Positions 45,978 to 58,240 of a stretch of DNA of 64,000 bases are shown here, piece by piece (position 1 is the stretch's first letter; every line of letters begins with the position of its first letter). The translations under genes were made by a program, and so were the position numbers. Source of the stretch: Notospermus geniculatus (lineage: Eukaryota > Nemertea > Pilidiophora > Heteronemertea > Lineidae); assembly GCA_002633025.1 (NCBI GenBank), contig NMRB01001548.1, positions 106,408-170,407 of the forward strand. The letters are read 5' to 3'. The notes beneath the pieces were generated by a model that saw only the letters and a list, made by a program, of their open reading frames with translations, was not told where the DNA came from and ran no database searches.

Positions 45978-46309
45978 GCTGGGTGCACACAGAGCTTATT
46001 GCTTGCGCGATCTTAGCCGCAAGCCTCTTCGAGAGGACGGAAGGCCCAAGAAATCTCTGTGTGCACCTGAGGTCGCAAGCTGTTAGTGCTTGCGTCCCGA
46101 GTCGCCGGCGGAATCGTAAATATCAAAATTTTTTGATATTTGCCGCCGACGTATACGGCCAGCTACAGGACGCAAGGCCGGGCAAAGATCCTTGCGACCT
46201 CGTGTTCACACAGCGGCGCAAGGATTTAGAGGACTGCGTGATCGTAAGGTTTCACGGATTGCGGCTGCGGCTAAGATCGCGCAAGCACTAAGCTCTGTGT
46301 GCACCTAGC
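45978..46309. mobile_element. 332-bp MITE flanked by TTAA
   Basis: GCTGGGTGCACACAGAGCTT and GCTTGCGCGATCTTAGCC on the left are inverse to the right arm ending AAGCTCTGTGTGCACCTAGC. TTAA flanks both sides (45974-45977 and 46310-46313), as for piggyBac-type insertion. The interior has a second hairpin around ATATCAAAATTTTTTGATAT. A 102-codon frame across it is a by-product. Confidence 0.85.
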
Positions 46310-46313
46310 TTAA

Positions 46314-47063
46314 TCATGACCAAACGAGCTGATTCCAGGAGGCAGGGAAGCTGATTACTAGGCGAGGGTATTGGAAGCTTTGTATTACAGATTCCGGTCT
46401 CAACCCCATTAGGCGATTCGAGGTCGCATCTTTGTCTTTTATTGATTTCTGTTACGCAGAAAGAATGTGCTAACAGATGATTGCTGGCATTTCTTGCTAT
46501 GAGGACGAAAGATTTGCTGCAGGGAGCTGGAGCTGATGTCGAAACGGTTCTCGAGAGAGGTATTTGGTAGCTGGCGAAAAGATGACCACGGAAGAATTGT
46601 GCTAGGTTGGCATTGCCACACTACCATCTTCAGCTACCTACCAGGCAGCTATATACTTTAGTAACCAACACAAGGTAAAGTGATAGCTGTAGCGACGGCA
46701 CGGTGTGAAGACATTCTGTTGAAAAGGCAACGAGTAGGACGTTTGCATGGGGAACCAGGATGACTGAGGAATTCGTGCTCCCATCAATTCCTGGGCTCCA
46801 AACTGCATTCTGTTTCTTCATGAACATTGTTACTCCTAAAACCGTGCCTCGATTTCAAATCTCCAAACTGTGCTCGGCGTGACGCCTAATTGGATTCGCT
46901 GCGTGGAGATGTCATTTGTTCAAATATTAATAACCTGAGAGCATGGCGCACACTGTCAATACCAAAGTGCACTCTGTGCTTCTTTTTCATTTAAAATACA
47001 GTTGCTGTTTGAGTTGATGTCGAACATTGGCTTCCAATAGATGTTTGGGAGGAGGACATGCTC
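46314..47063. other. No feature recognised
   Basis: No supported gene or repeat. Confidence 0.45.
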
Positions 47064-47225
47064 TTAAAGGGCCTCTAGAGGCAGCCCAGCATGGCTGGGG
47101 AAAACCACGGGGAAAACCCAGGTTCAATACCTCGTACTGGTGATTAACGTTAAAGTGGCGCCGCCTAGCTGAAGAACCGGTACTGATAGTAGCCTAATGG
47201 CGAGCTGCCTCTAGAGGCCCTTTAA
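47064..47225. mobile_element. Short MITE bounded by TTAA
   Basis: TTAAAGGGCCTCTAGAGGCA at the left and TGCCTCTAGAGGCCCTTTAA at the right are perfect inverse copies. TTAA at each end suggests a piggyBac-type duplication. The interior includes a run of GGGGAAAACC words. Confidence 0.85.
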
Positions 47226-47751
47226 TGGAACTTGCAACAAAATACAATGATAGAAATTTGAGGCCGAATCCATCACAAAATGATCAAACAGAAAGTGAAA
47301 TTCAACTGATCCATTCCGGTTCAGCTACTCTAACATGTCGCCATGGCAACACAATAAATAATATTTGGCATCCCCTGCGTCAGATTCTGAGTCAGTCGGG
47401 CGGAGTAGTTTGGTGCTGATGATATCGGTCACGCTTGAATGACGGTAGTGATAGGGCTTTCAATCGCTTCGTCAGCTCACTCTTCACGGAGGCGAGAAGC
47501 TGTGTGCAAATCAATCAAATAGATACTTGTTACGTCCACAGATGATCGAGAAAATTTGGCCCATTTCTGGTGCATCATATGGGCAAGGACGTTTGCTGAT
47601 CTGGACAACCTCGCTAGCAGGACTGTTGCTGATCTGGACGACCCCGCTAGCAGTTGCACTGACCCATCATTAGGCAGACGTAGGCCAATAATTGTCACGT
47701 GGTAAACGTCAGAAGGCAACTTCTCTCGGCGAGTGTAGAAATCAAGCATGT

Positions 47752-47945
47752 AGCACCGTAAGGTGTCCTTGTTGGCACAAGTAGCACAGTAAGGTGTCCT
47801 TGTTGGCACATTTAGCACAGTAAGGTGTCCTTGTTGGCACATTTAGCACAGTAAGGTGTCCTTGTTGGCACATTTAGCACAGTAAGGTGTCCTTGTTGGT
47901 ACATGTAGCACAGTAAGGTGTCCTTGTTGGTACATGTAGCACCGA
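47752..47945. repeat. 31-bp minisatellite, 6 copies
   Basis: The unit is about AGCACAGTAAGGTGTCCTTG with TTGGCACATTT. Starts are at 47752, 47783, 47814, 47845, 47876 and 47907, plus a partial copy. A 121-codon antisense frame runs through part of it and is not called. Confidence 0.92.
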
Positions 47946-48318
47946 GGGAAAGCACGCCTTTCCTGTCAGTCAGTTACGGTGAAGTAAACTCTATTCGTTA
48001 AAAAGGACAATATGGTTCAATGCACTCTTCTACCATTCTGTTCTCTTTCGTCATTACCATTAAAGAAGGCACTCTTTATCCTAGCGGCATACCGTGCATG
48101 GTTCACTGGTCGATATCTCCCATCCCTACATAAATAAACCTTATCCGCCACTGTCAACAGAGCGGAATATTCGCAGAGATTCTTCATTACAAGCACTTGT
48201 TCGCCCAAAATTCATTTGCCCTCGAAACAAGTTCCAAGGTCACGTTGCTATATTTGGTGCAACAAACAGAAATGCTTTAAGAAGCAACGTTTCCGAAGAT
48301 GAACCAGTTCGTTTCTTG

Positions 48319-48498
48319 TCACTCGAAAATTGATTTTGTTGGAATGCCCTGGGGAGGAATGAGAGGTCGTTGCTTCTCGAGGAAAGGCTTTGAACTTGAA
48401 GCAGGAATGATAAAGCCCAGTCCTTCAACATTCAACAAGTGGTTTCCACAACGCAGGGAACTAAGTGCACTTTCAGTGCTCGCTGAGATTTCTAGTGC
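48319..48498 (-). CDS. Candidate 3'-terminal exon, unknown protein
   Basis: No family is recognised. On the minus strand an acceptor (TATTGTTAGACTATGCAG) is followed from 48498 by 59 codons and a TGA at 48319. The peptide begins ALEISASTESALSSLRCGN, has a Pro-rich end (KQRPLIPPQGIPTKSIFE) and no membrane segment. The polypyrimidine tract is weak, and frames are open on the other strand as well (48299-48511), so strand choice is uncertain. No companion exon is visible. Confidence 0.22.
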   Translation of the reverse strand, partial: ALEISASTESALSSLRCGNHLLNVEGLGFIIPASSSKPFLEKQRPLIPPQGIPTKSIFE

Positions 48499-48511
48499 CT
48501 GCATAGTCTAA

Positions 48512-49669
48512 CAATATTGACTTCTCCACGTGTTGTGTCACTTCTCTATCATCTCATGAAGACAGACAAATTAATTTGGAAAGACAACGTCATCCAGTAC
48601 AACCAGCATTTTCAATATTTGCCTGTAAATTGAGAATCACCGTCAACCGGCTACTACATTTTGGTATGTTCGTGTACACTCACATGTGTACATACTGAAT
48701 GCATAGCTTACTTTGCGTCTGCTCACGGCAGCTGCAGTGTACACCAGGCCTTATTTCATATCGCCTTACAAGGAAGCTTCCTTGTTCCTCTACTCCTTAG
48801 GTTCTCAAACTAGGAAAGTACCGGTATGTAATGTAATATACTTTCGCTAGAACACCACACAGCCATTTTTTGATATCCGACTTCCCGTTCTATTGTTTCA
48901 TGTACGAGCCTCGGAGTTTCGATGCTTTTCCTTCCAAATGGATTCAACAGATCTCACAAGGTGCTCGATTTTCCTTGTTTTCATTGGAAAGTGATTGCAC
49001 TGACTTCAAGTAAAACAGGTCCATTATCACTGGCATTACTGCAAATAGGAAATTTGTGAATCATTGATCGAGACCATATAGCACCATGCATTACAACTAG
49101 ATTGACCAGCCACGAGAACGTGCACTCTGTCGAGCCAGTCACATTCTCACAAAACCATCAGAAAACTTCAATATTCAATGTAATGATGTATGGGATTACT
49201 TTGCTGTCGTTCTACCTCATCATTACACGTTCAACAGCCAATAAAAACGATTCAACGTCTTCAAGAGGCGATATTGGAATATTGGCAATGATAGCGCTGA
49301 GAAAGGCATTCAAGTGAACCAGGCAGAGGAATCCCAACAAGCGTGTTATTGTGAAGAGAATGAAATGCGTGATTCATGCAGCTGAGTTGACTCGTTTGAG
49401 AGAGAAATCTTGTTTATTACATTCTTGTTGGTGTTGCATAATGGATGTTCTCAGATGGTCTCAGTTCTAATAGCGCTGTTGCATGGCTGATGAGTATTGC
49501 ATTAGACCAGTTAAAGGGCAGAACATTTTGGTTTCTTCTTTGTTTTAGAAATGCTGAAAACATGAGATTTCATAACAACCCTTCATGACGTTTATGGTAC
49601 CTTCAAATTATCCTGTACTTTATAGGGACAATTCAACAGACTGCTAGCAGTGACAATGATAACCCATTG
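48512..49669. other. No feature recognised
   Basis: No supported gene or repeat. Confidence 0.45.
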
Positions 49670-49782
49670 CCTCAATAAGTGTCACTGTTGAAATGAAAGG
49701 GACATCCCGGTCCTGATCAATTTCCCACGCAAAGGGCGTCCATTGTATAGAACCTGGTTATGATGTGCTGCCCTCTGTCGTA
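49670..49782 (+). repeat. Dispersed repeat family F, copy 2
   Basis: AAGTGTCACTGTTGAAATGA, GACATCCCGGTCCTGATCAA, AAAGGGCGTCCATTGTAT and GTGCTGCCCTCTG match the copy at 56430-56575. Confidence 0.75.
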
Positions 49783-51542
49783 GTTATGATCCCCTTAATT
49801 GAAGGGACTTATGGTATGACTTCTTTATTCTTCGACCTCTTCAACAACAACAACGTTTCGGTTTGGGGTTCTCTTCTCCAACCTCAAAATACCAGTCACA
49901 GAACTTTGCTTACCAGTTGTGTATTCACAGAAGCACATTTCACCCAGTGTCAAAACGTCAGTACATGTCCAAGCTGCAGACCATTAGAGTAATGTTATAT
50001 CAGCTGAACCCCAATGAGATGCTTTCCCCATCCCAATTCAATAAGTGAAGCTATTCAGCTCCTTATGGCTCTCTGTAACCTATGCCCACTGTGTGCACCT
50101 CCTTAGTGTGTCAATGTCTCTATTACATTAGCTGTATATCCAATAAGTATGTTTCATAGAGCCATATGAATAAATCATGATGTCATGTGTACTGTCATGT
50201 ACATGTACATGTACATTACAGGGTAAGCGGTCCTAAGGGAATGTCAAAAATGTATCAGCCAAACATGGTTGGAAGTTGGAAAAGGGCGATTTTTACACTA
50301 TTCAACCACGATCATAGCAATTTGCGAACCAACGAGTGATGTACGCTTCGCTACCTGCATTGAAACAAATCCCGTGCATTTTGCGGTGACGCCCTGCAAG
50401 GTGCTTCAGTGAAGATTGCCAGTTCTGCCGCTGAGGTACTTGAGGCGTGTGGCAGTTGACATTTGGTGATAATTGTACGTGATTGGCTTCCCAGGGAGGA
50501 GGGGCAACAATTAGAAGGAAGTGGTTGTTGGCGTTCAGTAATCTCACTCGACATGACGGCTGACGGAGGTGGTTGTCATCTTGGTGGGAAGCTTCTTATG
50601 ATTTAACCAACAAGGGATGGTCGATGACCTTCTTGTTCTGAGATGCTAAGTCATTTCGCTATCATCGACCGGTTAATGGTCCAAGGCGTCGTTGCGTTCA
50701 CTGCGATAGACTGGTGTTCCGGTCCATGACGTCATGACGCTACCTTGGTTGTGTTGCGTCATACTTAACCTTACGTCATAATGACGCAGCTTACGGTAGC
50801 GTAGCGAATATGACGCAGGACACACTGGTAGTGAATTGCAGTTTCTGTAGGTTTATTGGCTACAGAGTGTCTTCTTGGACATTCCATCAGGAAGTGCTCT
50901 TTGGTTGGCTGGTCACGTTCACTGTCGATTCTTGTTAAAAACATTAACCTCTCCATTGACCCTCTTCTTATTTGATTATCAGAGGGCATCTCTATCAGAA
51001 TATGGAATCTCACATTCACATTCTGTCGCGAATGCTCACTTCATATAATTCCCACCGGCTTAGATTCTGAAAGATACTTGAGATATCATCTCATGTGAGT
51101 CACGGCATCGACAGCGTACAGAAGAAAACAATGGGAAGGATGAACAGAAAGCAGAGAAAAATCCATTGATGTTTGTTTTATGAATTATTCTGAGTCATGA
51201 AGCTTCTTGTTCAGTGTTGCATACGCTAAGAGTTCACGAACTGGAACTGCCAACTGCATTTCAATGTTCCATACTCGAACTGCACCTTCTCGGCTTTGTA
51301 TTCTCGAGATTTCACGCTATTTCCCAAAAGGAACAATGAGAGTAAGTAACGATGAGCAGGAAGGAAATTTTCCCAAAGAAAAGATTGGTTCTCGTCACAG
51401 CGCATTGTGTGATGACTCAGCTTGGTATCTAGCAGCGAAGGAGGCTTTTCCTTTCAACGTAATGCGAAAACGTAGCAGCAGAGTGATTGCAGATTGAGGT
51501 AACTGCAGAGCCGACAGCTTCCCTAATGCTAATGGGGACTTA
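49783..51542. other. No recognised gene; CATGTA microsatellite near 50200
   Basis: A short run of CATGTA lies at 50196-50216. An open segment on the minus strand (50354-50554) starts ATGTCGAGTGAG and ends at a good donor (AATGCAG/GTAGCG), but no downstream exon was found, so it is not called. Confidence 0.4.
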
Positions 51543-51617
51543 ATGAGCGGTGAATACCGGTGGCTCAATGAGCGGTGAATACCGGTGGCTCAATGAGCGG
51601 TGAATACCTGTGGTTCA
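51543..51617. repeat. 25-bp tandem repeat, 3 copies
   Basis: The unit begins ATGAGCGGTGAATACCGGTG and ends GCTCA. Copies start at 51543, 51568 and 51593; the last has two changes. Confidence 0.9.
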
Positions 51618-52078
51618 GCCCTCAAGTCCTTTCGCCTTCACCTGTTGGCAGATGACTACGGACAAAATCTTAATACATGTATTCGACTCTTCAGGCAGGT
51701 CGATATCGTATCCATCAACTCTTGTTACGATCCAGATCACAGCTTCATTTTCTCTCTATTATCACGAATGAATGGGAGATAGCCGCATGACCTGGCTTGA
51801 TAGAGAAATATGATTTTTATTCACGATCACTAATGGATGGAGTTTAATGGCCAAGCGAGGCAGCCGAGTTCCCTGGAGGAAGATTGGTAGCCATGGTCTG
51901 TTCTCTCAGGGTCATTGAATGGGCGGACGACACATAGCAATGATGGTGATGATGTGCACTGGTGCTTTCTTCATATCCACCCTCTTTATCAAGCTATTTA
52001 GGGCGAAAAGTTTTCCGAAGTGGACCACAAGGGTTTATGATTGGTTAGCCATGATTAGCGGTAGAGAAGTTGCACACG
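51618..52078. other. No feature recognised
   Basis: No supported gene or repeat. Confidence 0.45.
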
Positions 52079-52145
52079 TTTGTCAACTACTGTTTGTATG
52101 GGTTTGTCAACTGTTTGTATGGGTTTGTCAACTGTTTGTATGGGT
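52079..52145. repeat. 21-bp tandem repeat, 3 copies
   Basis: The unit is about GTTTGTCAACTGTTTGTATG with one more G. The first copy has a three-base insertion. All lengths are multiples of three, so the frame through it reads VCQLFVW repeatedly. I do not regard it as coding. Confidence 0.85.
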
Positions 52146-53989
52146 TGATGAAGAAGGTCGGTATTATTATGTCGACACTGCAAGTGTACACTATACGGTA
52201 AGGGAGTCGTGCGATGATTTGAGTCGTCAAAACTGTCGTCTTTAGGACAATTGCATCAGTTACTTTGGTCAAGTTGACGTGCACCTCAAATCTTGTTGCC
52301 TGCGTGCAGCTGCTCATTCAAGCTTGTGCACTGCGCCTGGCCTCTTGTCAAATCTACAACGACTGATAGACCAGCCCCGGCGAGTCCACAGCTACTGTAT
52401 TCGTGAAACCGAGTATGTTTTCACGTCATTCTCAGCATATTGGTGCTTTAGTGTCAGCGTTCCTCAGAAGGATGTCGAGTGGTAACAATTGAGCCCATGG
52501 CCGTCCGTTAAACAACTCTCAACCTCTTTCGGCTATATTAGAAATTGGTGTGGATGATGGCGTGGATGTCATATCAGGTAGTGATGATGTTTTCAAACAG
52601 ACTCAGCGTCGACGTCTAAGAAAAGATTGCCGGTGAAAACAGCGATGAGGCTCGCCTTTTCTGGGAAGCTTGTTTGCCGAAGTACCCGACATGCAGCAGA
52701 GTCTCGTCATACACTTCAACTTCAGCTTAAAATTATTCTGATCCGCCCATATTCAGTGCCTTGTTCATCACGCAGAGAATATAACTACTCGTTATAGAAA
52801 TATCCAATAAATAAGGTAATATAGAGGGATGTAAACTTAGTACAAACTCGGTTACCATGGTTTCATCGATTGTAAACAAGTAAGCATCAGACTGCAGGTA
52901 GGCTAGAGTCAAGGTCACAGAACCCTGGGCGGGCTTTAAGGTCAAGGTCAATGCCCCGGATGTAAATAGCATTTATCATGACAGTACAGTATTGGCTCTG
53001 AATTTATGTTTCTGTTTAATCCTCTGTATGATCAATCTTGCTAAGCAACAACGTTTCCTAATTAAGGATCGTAACAGGTACAAAAAGAAACTCATTAATT
53101 TTCTCTAAGTTCCTGGTAAGATCGATTCTCGACTGGTAACCTTTAAGTATAATGGCATTCTGCAGGTGTTGTTGAGATGAAGAACGCTATATACGATCGT
53201 CATTAAACTTTTCAAGCAGTTATTCTTTAAACTCGTTTTAATGTACGAAACCAATAGTGTGTGTATGCTTATGTCGTGCTGATATTTTCTTGTGTGTCAA
53301 TGTGATGTCTGTTTCACTTTATTCTGTGAGTTCTGTAGTTCTGGTTCGGTTTTTAGTTCGGTTATCTTTGGGTGTTGGCCCCAATTTGGAGTGGAAAAAT
53401 AAGCATCCTTCCCTCTTGTTGCCAGACGTCCCACCATCCAGAATGACTATTTCATGTTCATGTTCAATACACCATGCATCAGCCCGCCATCTTGTGTTCT
53501 TTAACTCGAGCTAAACACGAAGTAACTCCGGCGCAACAAAAGTGCATGTCGATGAACATCTTAATATAAGGTGTGGCAAAAAGAACGTCACTCGCTTTTG
53601 TCTTTGTCAATAACTGGAGCGTACATAGGGCTACATGTACGTATTGATGTACGAACACATGCTTCAGAGCGTATTACTGTTAGAATAAGGAAGCCGTCTG
53701 ACTATCGGCAGACAAAACCTTTCAAGGAGATCCTCGAGCAGTCTGTAGCTATACGAGTAGAATCCTAATAAGAAGTATACTGTTTTAAGTTTCTAGAAGA
53801 CGTTGGCTGTGGAGAGACACACTTCGTGGTGTATTTGACTGTTTCCCCTACTACGTCTTTCTGAGTGAAACAGGTATTGTATTTATATCAGATTTTTCCA
53901 TCAGGGCCGAAGACATAGCATTCTTGGCCCTCGTAAGTATGGAAGAGGCCATCTCAAGCTACTCATGTTCCTCACTTGGATGGGTCTTT
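52146..53989. other. No feature recognised
   Basis: No supported gene or repeat. Confidence 0.45.
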
Positions 53990-54175
53990 TACTTGCCCTT
54001 GAAAGGCACAAGGTACAAGGCACCACGGCTTAAAGGCACAAGGTGCAAGACACCGCGGCATACTCTCCCATGCGACAGACTGAAGAGCAGGGATGATTAA
54101 CTCCATAAGGCCAGGGATTCGAACCCGGGACCTGCCGTTTGCTAAGCGGACGTGATAACAGGTAGTTGTGAGGCA
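53990..54175 (-). mobile_element. tRNA-derived SINE-like relic
   Basis: On the minus strand a tRNA-like head has a perfect B box (GGTTCGAATCC, 54115-54125) preceded by GTTATCACGTCCGCTTAGCA. The latter resembles an anticodon arm with loop TTAGCAA (AGC, alanine-like) but with a mismatch in the stem. The D-arm/A box is degraded, so it is not a working tRNA gene. The body downstream holds a two-copy 30-bp repeat (AAAGGCACAAGGTACAAGGC on the plus strand at 54002 and 54032). Confidence 0.5.
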
Positions 54176-54806
54176 GGTTGGAGATAATCTCATTTATCTG
54201 TCAGTCACCTAAAGCACTCCAGGTGTGAGATGTTCCACTCGCCAGCTCGCTCGGCCCCGTGTATTGTTTCGAATCCCGACATATTTGTTACAAGAGAATA
54301 TCACAATATCATCTCAGCGAAACTCATCGCCGCCAACGGGTCCGTAATACAAGCTTTTTGTCGATGTTGCCCCAGGCGTCAGTGTCTGGTTGCGTTACCA
54401 GTGGTAATGTATAGGAAAGCGGTATGGTTTAATGGAGCGAGACCAGTGCCATTTCTCCCAACAGGTTTCGGGCTGTGCGTCTCCTCGCCATCAAAGGTAT
54501 TAATTAAATGCGTTTTAAATTTCCTCGTGAGAATCGATAAATCGCTAGATGTAAGCAATGGTGCGTGATGTACGCTGAGGTTGGAACTAATATACATCAT
54601 GGTAGCTGAAGTGAGTGGCCTGGAATCTGAAAAGAACTGTTCAATAAGGCGTGCATACATGAAATAAGCTGTTGGTCTGTAGATCTAGCACCTTACGGGT
54701 CGGTACGGGTGGTGATCCCGAAAGAACATTTGAGAAGGCTGGGGAAGCTTCTTTGAAGGCAGAGATAACCGTACGAGTCCGCAACATGGGCAGGAAGAGG
54801 GAATCA
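54176..54806. other. No feature recognised
   Basis: Would be the 3' untranslated or downstream region of the candidate exon that follows. No AATAAA was noticed close to its stop. Confidence 0.4.
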
Positions 54807-55014
54807 TTAACCAGGTGCCGCTGAGGGAGTTGCACTGTTCGCTTTTGTGGCGGACACCGCTTCCTGCATGATGTGGTCCAGCAAGTTGATGTGGTCAGCT
54901 AAAGGAGGTTCTGCTCTCTTCGCCTTGGCTTTGTTCCACTGCCTCATGCGTTCCATCATTGAAGGAGGTCCCACAATCAGAACGAATAGGACGACCCACA
55001 ACGAAAAATACGAA
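54807..55014 (-). CDS. Candidate terminal exon of a small membrane protein
   Basis: I do not recognise the family. On the minus strand a good acceptor (GCACAGTTTTTCAATTCAG) is followed from 55014 by 1 base plus 68 codons and a TAA at 54807. The peptide starts SYFSLWVVLFVLIVGPPSMM: a hydrophobic stretch of about 13 residues, which could be a membrane segment. It is followed by a basic helix (RMRQWNKAKAKRAEPP) and an amphipathic segment (LADHINLLDHIMQEAV), ending in Ala/Ser/Pro. This ordering of hydrophobic stretch then positive charges fits a single-pass protein with the C-terminus in the cytosol. The phase matches a donor at 58241 on the same strand, giving a possible two-exon gene of about 122 residues across a 3.2-kb intron. 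Middle exons are possible. Confidence 0.4.
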
Positions 55015-56286
55015 CTGAATTGAAAAACTGTGCAATTCAAACATCGACACCTTGTCGGTTTTCAAAGCAAATTCAACGCCTACACGAGATTGGGCGACAA
55101 CTGAAGGGCATGGGAATGGTGCATTTCTTCTGATCTACCCAGTAGAGGTCGGCTCCATAGTTACATTGATGAGACTGTGATTGAAGGAAGAAGATACGGA
55201 CACTCACAGCTTCTGCTTCTCAATCAATAGTTTGGATTGAGGTTATTGATCTGAAGATGTCATGCGATCTGATCGAAACAGGCAAGATTACAGCAGATAG
55301 GCTGATTACAATCATACATGGCTCAGCCGACACTTCATGGCGGGCTGTTAAAGGATGAGGGAAGTGGTAAAGACGAGGGAAGTGGTAGCCAATAGGGCAC
55401 TTGCTCGGGATGAAACCTGCTCGGCTAAGAGATCGCTCAGCCGACCTGTTCCAAGGAGATAGGTTCTTGACCAGCTACAAGGGAGGGGAAAGTGGTAGCA
55501 AATGTTGAAACCAGCACGGCTAAGATATGACCCACAGCGGACACTTTAAGCAATGGTTCTTAGCAAGCTAGGAAAGAACTTGTTGATAGGGCAGTAGCAC
55601 CAGCATGTCCAAGAAAATTCCCGAGCGAGGATTTGCCCTACAGTGATGATACCACGAAGAAGTCGGCCTACGAGAGCTAAGAGGAATCCTGACCTGGAAA
55701 TGGACACGGTTAGCACGCCGACTTCTTAAAGAATCTCAGTCTTAAAGAATCGGTGTGCCTGTCCAGAATACTATATAGGCGTGTTTGATAGATCAGATCT
55801 CTTTAACTCATTCCACTCAACAACAGCATCTTTGTCCCTCCCTCACGCGAAAAAGGTGAGAGGATACAGTAAGTAGCTACCGAGAATACAAACGAAGTAA
55901 TTAAGCATTCATGCGTTTGGTAAGGGAACTCCCTCGACTGTCTGACGAATTACGTATGGTCGACTCTATCACATGAAGGTATGAATATCTACCACTAGGG
56001 TTCCTGTCAGCGTCGTACTGGAGCTAATCAGGTATTCAGATGACTGCTTCCTAAACACGTCCCCATGGCTCTTCCCGAGATTTGGTTCAGCCGGAGACTG
56101 GAGACATATTCAATCATGGAACATACGAACTATGACAGCAGCTTATTGAAGATCACATTAGTAGGCAGCCAAAAGCACGGCATGAGGGAAAGGTACATTA
56201 TCATGCTAAATAAAGCTACCAAAATGGATGGACATTTGGTTCACAGTGCATTGAGGAACCGGCAGAACTAACTCTACTTGGAGGCT
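55015..56286. other. No recognised gene (possible intron)
   Basis: Unique-looking sequence. A loosely repeated GAGGGAAGTGGTA word occurs at 55358-55390 and again near 55485. If the two-exon gene is real, this is its intron. Confidence 0.4.
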
Positions 56287-56632
56287 CGAGCAAGAAGCTG
56301 TCAGCCGCGCTTAGTGCCAAAAGACGGCAGTAAAGTTCTAAACGAACAATATGTACAATTCTGACTGGTGCTCAATCAACCATGAATCAGCGTCAGCTTG
56401 GCATAGAATGGGGACGATAGCCGACTTTTTCAATAGGTGTCACTAGTGGTTAAAACTATTGAAATGAAACTGACATCCCGGTCCTTATCAATTCCCCCCC
56501 ACAAAAGGCGTCCATTGTATTAGGACCGGGTTTCGGTGTGCTGCCCTCTGCTGAGCTAGCGTCCCCATTGGACCGTAGTGACACCTATCCGTGTCAGTTG
56601 ACTGAATGTACCATACAGGAGCAGTTTATAGG
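56287..56632 (-). mobile_element. MITE family G, copy 3, interrupted by a family F copy
   Basis: In reverse relative to 33052-33226: AAGCTGTCAGCCGCGCTTAG and TGCTCAATCAACCATGAAT come first. The rest (TTGGACCGTAGTGACACC to ATACAGGAGCAG) resumes only at about 56571. Between them lies family F sequence (56430-56570, AACTGACATCCCGGTCCTTA, AAAAGGCGTCCATTGTAT), so one element seems inserted in the other. Confidence 0.7.
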
Positions 56633-58240
56633 TGAGAAGTAACTCGCCCATCCTTTCTGTAACCTACCGTACTCAAGCTGACTTTACAGTCAATGAAAAT
56701 GAACCAATGAATAAAATTTGTGTTAATGTTTACATTAAGTATACAACCATACAGTACATGATGACGCTGTTATAACAGCCTAGGGGTGTTTTCATTGAGA
56801 ATGTCACCCAGGGATTCCTACAGTATCGGAAAGAGATACTTTCCTCACTCGACTTTGTATATCTGCCTAATGGAAAGTTCGAAAATCACCTACGGCCAGT
56901 CGTAAAAGAATATACAGTGGTAGAATTGGATGATTTCAGATTTATCGGTGTTTTTTCCATGTGCACTAACAGACAGAAACCAATGGATCTATAAAATCGA
57001 TATATATCCCCTTAGGCGTATTCGTTTTGCATTCTCGATAAACTGCGCAGTATCAAATCTCGACTTTGTGAAGAGCCTCAGTACTGAACTAGTTCAAGGT
57101 CGATTTTTGCTGGGGGTTGATATTGGCTAAATATGTGAGTGCCACATCTACTCCTTGGCCTTTCCAAGATGAATCCATATGAAAAAGGCGTGGTGGAATC
57201 ATACGTGCCAAACAACAATGAGGTTCTAGGGGAAGTGCCTGATCAAACCTGACAAACACTGTGAAGAACTCTGATCTACAAGCAAATGATCAGTATGCAT
57301 TGAAGCCCTTGCAGGTACAATATGGCACGGCGTACCCCACCGGCCATGGAGGACGGCCGAGGTTGGCCTCTGAGCTGGAAGTTGAGCAACGTTGAGCGGG
57401 CAGTACTTGGATGGGGACTGGCGCGTATACACATTACGGAATCAGAAGCATCGCTGTTGCTTTCAGAGTCCGCTTACATTTCGCGGAAGAGCGGCAGAAT
57501 ACATTCCATGGAGTAGTGCGTAAACGTTCATGCTTCAAACACGATCCGTTTTAACTTTTTTCTTGTTTTTGTTCGCGTAAGTTGAAACCTCACCTCAGGA
57601 CGTATCACTCTGATGGTAAGGATTGGTGAACCTGCACTTTCTTATCAAGTATCTGTTATCATGATACTTCCTTACGGTGGGAAAACATGCAATCATATAT
57701 CTTCCTGGATCAACGGTGAAACATTAACCTCAATTAGAATGAAACCTGTTTCTAAAAACGACCTGTTGTTCATTATTTACCCTTGTACGTATACATACAT
57801 TATATTGCAAACACATCAATAAATGGCATGCTGCAGCAGATATGAATGTACGTGTTGAGAATTATGAATAAAATGTAGAGAACTTGTCAATATTCAAGTT
57901 TTAATGGCTTCATTCATATGCCGGCCCATGTAGGTCAGGAGGTAATTATAATGATGAAGTCTTTTGCTTGTGTGACCTGCGCCCTTTTCGTGGACATTTC
58001 ACGCGGACTTTTTCATCATACAATGTATCTCACATGAAGGGCGGATCCCATGTAGCCTGGCATCATTAAGAAAGTGTGTACCGAGAGGGCAGGGGCGTTT
58101 GAGCTCGGCAAAGATGCACGGGTGATTGGATGGTAACAGCATTTGAACCTTGGCGCCTTTGCAAGTTCCTTAAGGACCAACCTTCTACTAGACGCATACA
58201 TAGGCGATATGAGGATTTTTAAAAACCTATGGTGCCATAC
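56633..58240. other. No recognised gene (possible intron)
   Basis: A plus-strand frame at 57322-57516 (MARRTPPAMEDG...) is open but unsupported. Nothing else is called. Confidence 0.4.

Noticed and set aside
47477-47842. 121-codon antisense frame with a repeated Cys motif
   Set aside because: It runs through the 31-bp minisatellite and adjacent DNA; no recognisable domain and no splice support.
54100-54175. Functional tRNA gene
   Set aside because: The B box is perfect, but the acceptor stem and D arm do not form and the anticodon stem has a mismatch; better explained as a SINE head.
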